This document shows positions 30,846 through 32,843 of a stretch of 32,843 bases of DNA, piece after piece. A program made the position numbers and the translations under genes. The notes beneath the pieces are model-generated. The model made no database searches. It saw only the letters and a list, made by a program, of their open reading frames with translations, and was not told where the DNA came from. Within the stretch, counting starts at the first letter, position 1. Every line of letters starts with the position of its first letter. Source of the DNA: JAVXAG01 sp040307645 (GTDB lineage Bacteria > Bacillota > Clostridia > Peptostreptococcales > Anaerovoracaceae); NCBI GenBank assembly GCA_040307645.1, contig JAWRJF010000052.1:1-32843 (forward strand), given 5' to 3'.

Positions 30846-32441
30846 TTATCTTGCCCTGCATTCTTCTGGAATTTCATCTGACCAGGGCATAAGCTTTTCA
30901 ATATCGTAGTTGTTATCTTGAGACATACGATCAAGAATATATTCCAGATACATGAATATATTTAAGTTATTTTCTTTAGCGGTTTCAACTAGACTAAATG
31001 TAATTGCAGAAGCATCTGCGCCTGATGGTTTGTTACAAAAAAGAAAGTTTTTTCTAGCAATTACGAATGTCTTAATGCTTATCTCACTCTTGTTATTACT
31101 ACATTCAAGTCTTCCGTCTAATACAAAGTTTCTAAGTGGAATTTCTTGATTAACGCTGTATATGATAGCATCTCTGAATTTAGACTTTATTAACATATTA
31201 GTATCGAAGCTTTTAACCCACGCAAAATACTCCTCTAGTAGTGGCAACATCTTCTGTTGACGAACAAGCTGTCTCTCTTTGGGGCTTAATTTAGATATCT
31301 CATTTTCTATATTAAATATTCTATCGCAATATGCGATGCCTTTAGAAGTGTTGGTATTTGAGTTCTTTTGTTCTGCGACTGGTAACGCTTTTAAGGCATC
31401 ACAGTATTTACGCCGAGCATGAGCAAAGCATCCAACTGGCAATGCAGGATTTAGTTCTCTATTAGTCACACTGCCATATCCAGCGTAACCATCTGTTTGC
31501 AAGTAGCCATTAAAGTCCTTTAATGTTTGGCCTGGTACTATTCCTGCTCTAGTATCCGCATATTTATATATTACTATAGGCTTACTTTCTCTATTAGTTC
31601 TAAATAGCCACATGTAACTTTTAGACTTGGCTTCCTTGCCAGGCTCGTTTAAGACTTCAAGTTCAGTTTCATCTGCCTGGATAATATCTTCCTCAAGCAA
31701 TTTACAAAGCATCCGATTATATATTGATTTAAAGTATTTATTAGATGCATTTATTACCCAATTAGACATTGTCTGCCTGGTAAGTTTTAATCCATTTCTT
31801 TTAAGATCCTGCTCCTGTCTATATAGCGGAACACAATCTACATACTTTCTCTTTAATATATCTGCAACAATAGAGGGCGATGCAAGGCTTCCATGAAATA
31901 AGGGTAATGGCGCTCTAGCAGTATGCATTGGATTAGCATCACCTGTATCTTGACAATTTCTACAAGCATAAGCATGACTTATATACTCCTTGACATACAC
32001 CTTTGCTGGAATTATTGCAAGCTCTTTACGAACTACCTTTTTCACATGATGAAGTGAATTGCCACACTCCGGACATGTTTTCTCTTCTTGGGTTAAATCA
32101 AATTCAAAGCGTTCTTTAGGAAGACCAGTAGTTAATGCATTTTTGCTACATTTCTTTTTCTTTCTAGGTGCAACAACATCAACCATAGCTGGTTCGTAAG
32201 CGTCACCAGCTTCATCACATATATGTTCTGCTTCATTAAAAATTGACATCTGGTCGAAGTCAACTAAGGCTTTCTCACTAGAAGCTCCAAATCTTGCAGC
32301 ACGCTGTAGTCTAAACTGTTCCTCAAGCCAAGAAACCTTCATCTTCTCAGCTTCAAGTTGGGTTTGCAATTGTACGTAATTCAATTCTAATTCTTCTCTA
32401 CTCATGGATGATAAGTCCATAGTTATTACTTGTTTTTCCAT
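30846..32441 (-). mobile_element. tnpC: IS66-family transposase (TnpC type)
   Basis: The 531-residue transposase looks complete: an N-terminal coiled coil and leucine-rich stretch, a zinc-finger region (CPECGN and ACRNCQ, about 125-175), the DDE catalytic core with QADETEL and QTDGYAGY, the GCFAHARRKY segment, and a C-terminal domain with CSNNKSEISIKTFVIARKNFLF. In most IS66 proteins the corresponding motif reads NNxAE, so the Glu is kept. The ATG at 32441 lacks a clear binding site; GTG at 32468 is an alternative. No tnpA or tnpB of usual type is recognisable between it and the window edge, and terminal repeats were not resolved. Confidence 0.92.
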
Positions 32442-32469
32442 ACATATATTATACCATTTTTCACACACA

Positions 32470-32514
32470 AAAACAACCCTAAACCTTGAAATTTCAAGAG
32501 TTTAAGGTTGTTTT
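32470..32514 (-). terminator. Strong hairpin immediately upstream of tnpC
   Basis: AAAACAACC (32470-32478) and GGTTGTTTT (32506-32514), with further pairing inward (TTGAAA with TTTCAA), form a long stem with few mismatches, followed by T-rich sequence on the minus strand. It would stop transcripts of the small upstream ORF and shield tnpC from read-through. Confidence 0.7.
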
Positions 32515-32659
32515 ATCTACATGGAGATATATCTTTTTTCTTTAAAAAAGTTTCCATTTCTAGTCCATAAATAAATCTTCGTAAATCTTGCTCTGAAATA
32601 TCTATTTTACCATTTCTAGCATTTTCTGTCTCTGGTACTTTGAATTTATCTCTTTCCAT
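32513..32659 (-). CDS. Small hypothetical protein next to the IS66-type transposase
   Basis: A 48-residue ORF runs from ATG 32659 to TAA at 32513, starting MERDKFKVPETENARNG and ending in FLKKKDISPCR. I do not recognise it. Its polar N-terminus and the DLRRFIYGLEME helix look like real coding sequence, and its stop merges with the hairpin before tnpC. No ribosome binding site is obvious. It may be an accessory ORF of the element or a remnant of an adjoining gene. Confidence 0.4.
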   Translation of the reverse strand: MERDKFKVPETENARNGKIDISEQDLRRFIYGLEMETFLKKKDISPCR

Positions 32660-32723
32660 TCTACTACAATATATTTATGGTTAATATCCCTTACATCCAG
32701 TAAGGAATTATCCATCTTGTTGC

Positions 32724-32843
32724 TTAAGCTGTTAGAATGTAAGAGCAATCGGTATAGCGGATTTCTCCTTGGGCTTTGCGCCCGTAAATAAGTCTGCTAA
32801 CCAGCTCTTCATTCGCAGCATTCGTTTTATGCAGGTTGAGCCG
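32724..32843 (-). CDS. C-terminal fragment of an unknown gene (5' truncated by window end)
   Basis: Reading inward from the edge, 39 codons are open before TAA at 32724-32726. The fragment includes NEELVSRLIYGRKAQGEIRY and ends in YILTA. Its composition is more GC-rich than the neighbours (GGGCGC, GAGCTGGTT), hinting at a different origin, perhaps part of the mobile element. The family could not be identified from so short a piece. Confidence 0.35.
   Translation of the reverse strand, partial: RLNLHKTNAANEELVSRLIYGRKAQGEIRYTDCSYILTA

Overview
The window is AT-rich DNA from a low-GC anaerobic Firmicute, most likely a member of the Clostridia. Supporting signs are AGGAGG-type ribosome binding sites, a CIRCE operator, TTATCCACA DnaA boxes, ferredoxin-type genes and clostridial-looking proteins. 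The genus is not resolvable by reading. It looks chromosomal, with one IS66-type element at the right edge. Most genes lie on the minus strand. No tRNA, rRNA or CRISPR array was seen.

Left part (1-5832): the tail of an M20-type amidohydrolase, xanthine phosphoribosyltransferase (xpt), then a 790-bp gene-free stretch holding two copies, exactly 344 bp apart, of an array of four DnaA boxes. Next come htpG behind a perfect CIRCE element, an M18 aminopeptidase with a Bcp-type peroxiredoxin, and a free-standing BFD-like [2Fe-2S] protein.

Middle (5829-15900): a TetM/EF-G-like GTPase fused to a YacP/Rae1-type endoribonuclease domain; citrate synthase, divergent from a small ferredoxin plus a membrane Fe-S protein, with a palindrome between them; an arsenic-type cluster (arsR, ArsP-like permease, redox-disulfide protein, arsC); mscL; and a tight HNH-nuclease / methyltransferase / 5-formyl-THF cyclo-ligase operon.

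Right part (16073-27633): the most distinctive region. A tightly coupled operon runs KDPG aldolase, KDG kinase, small membrane protein, aminotransferase, N-carbamoyl-amino-acid hydrolase, hydantoin racemase, dihydropyrimidinase/hydantoinase, then a sigma-54 activator. Immediately downstream, a sequence with the sigma-54 GG-N10-GC pattern precedes an NhaC-type transporter and a TrzA/MtaD-type deaminase. Together these encode a plausible route: import, deamination, hydantoin opening, decarbamoylation, transamination, phosphorylation and aldol cleavage. The substrate would be a hydantoin or cyclic guanidine that yields a 2-keto-3-deoxy sugar acid. This is an inference; the substrate is unknown.

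Far right (27665-32843): an operon of a diiron-type MBL-fold protein with a four-cysteine insert, a PAS/HD-GYP-like phosphodiesterase carrying GYN instead of GYP, and a LuxR-type regulator. This suggests oxygen or redox sensing linked to cyclic dinucleotide signalling. Then come an IS66-type transposase and fragments reaching the window edge.
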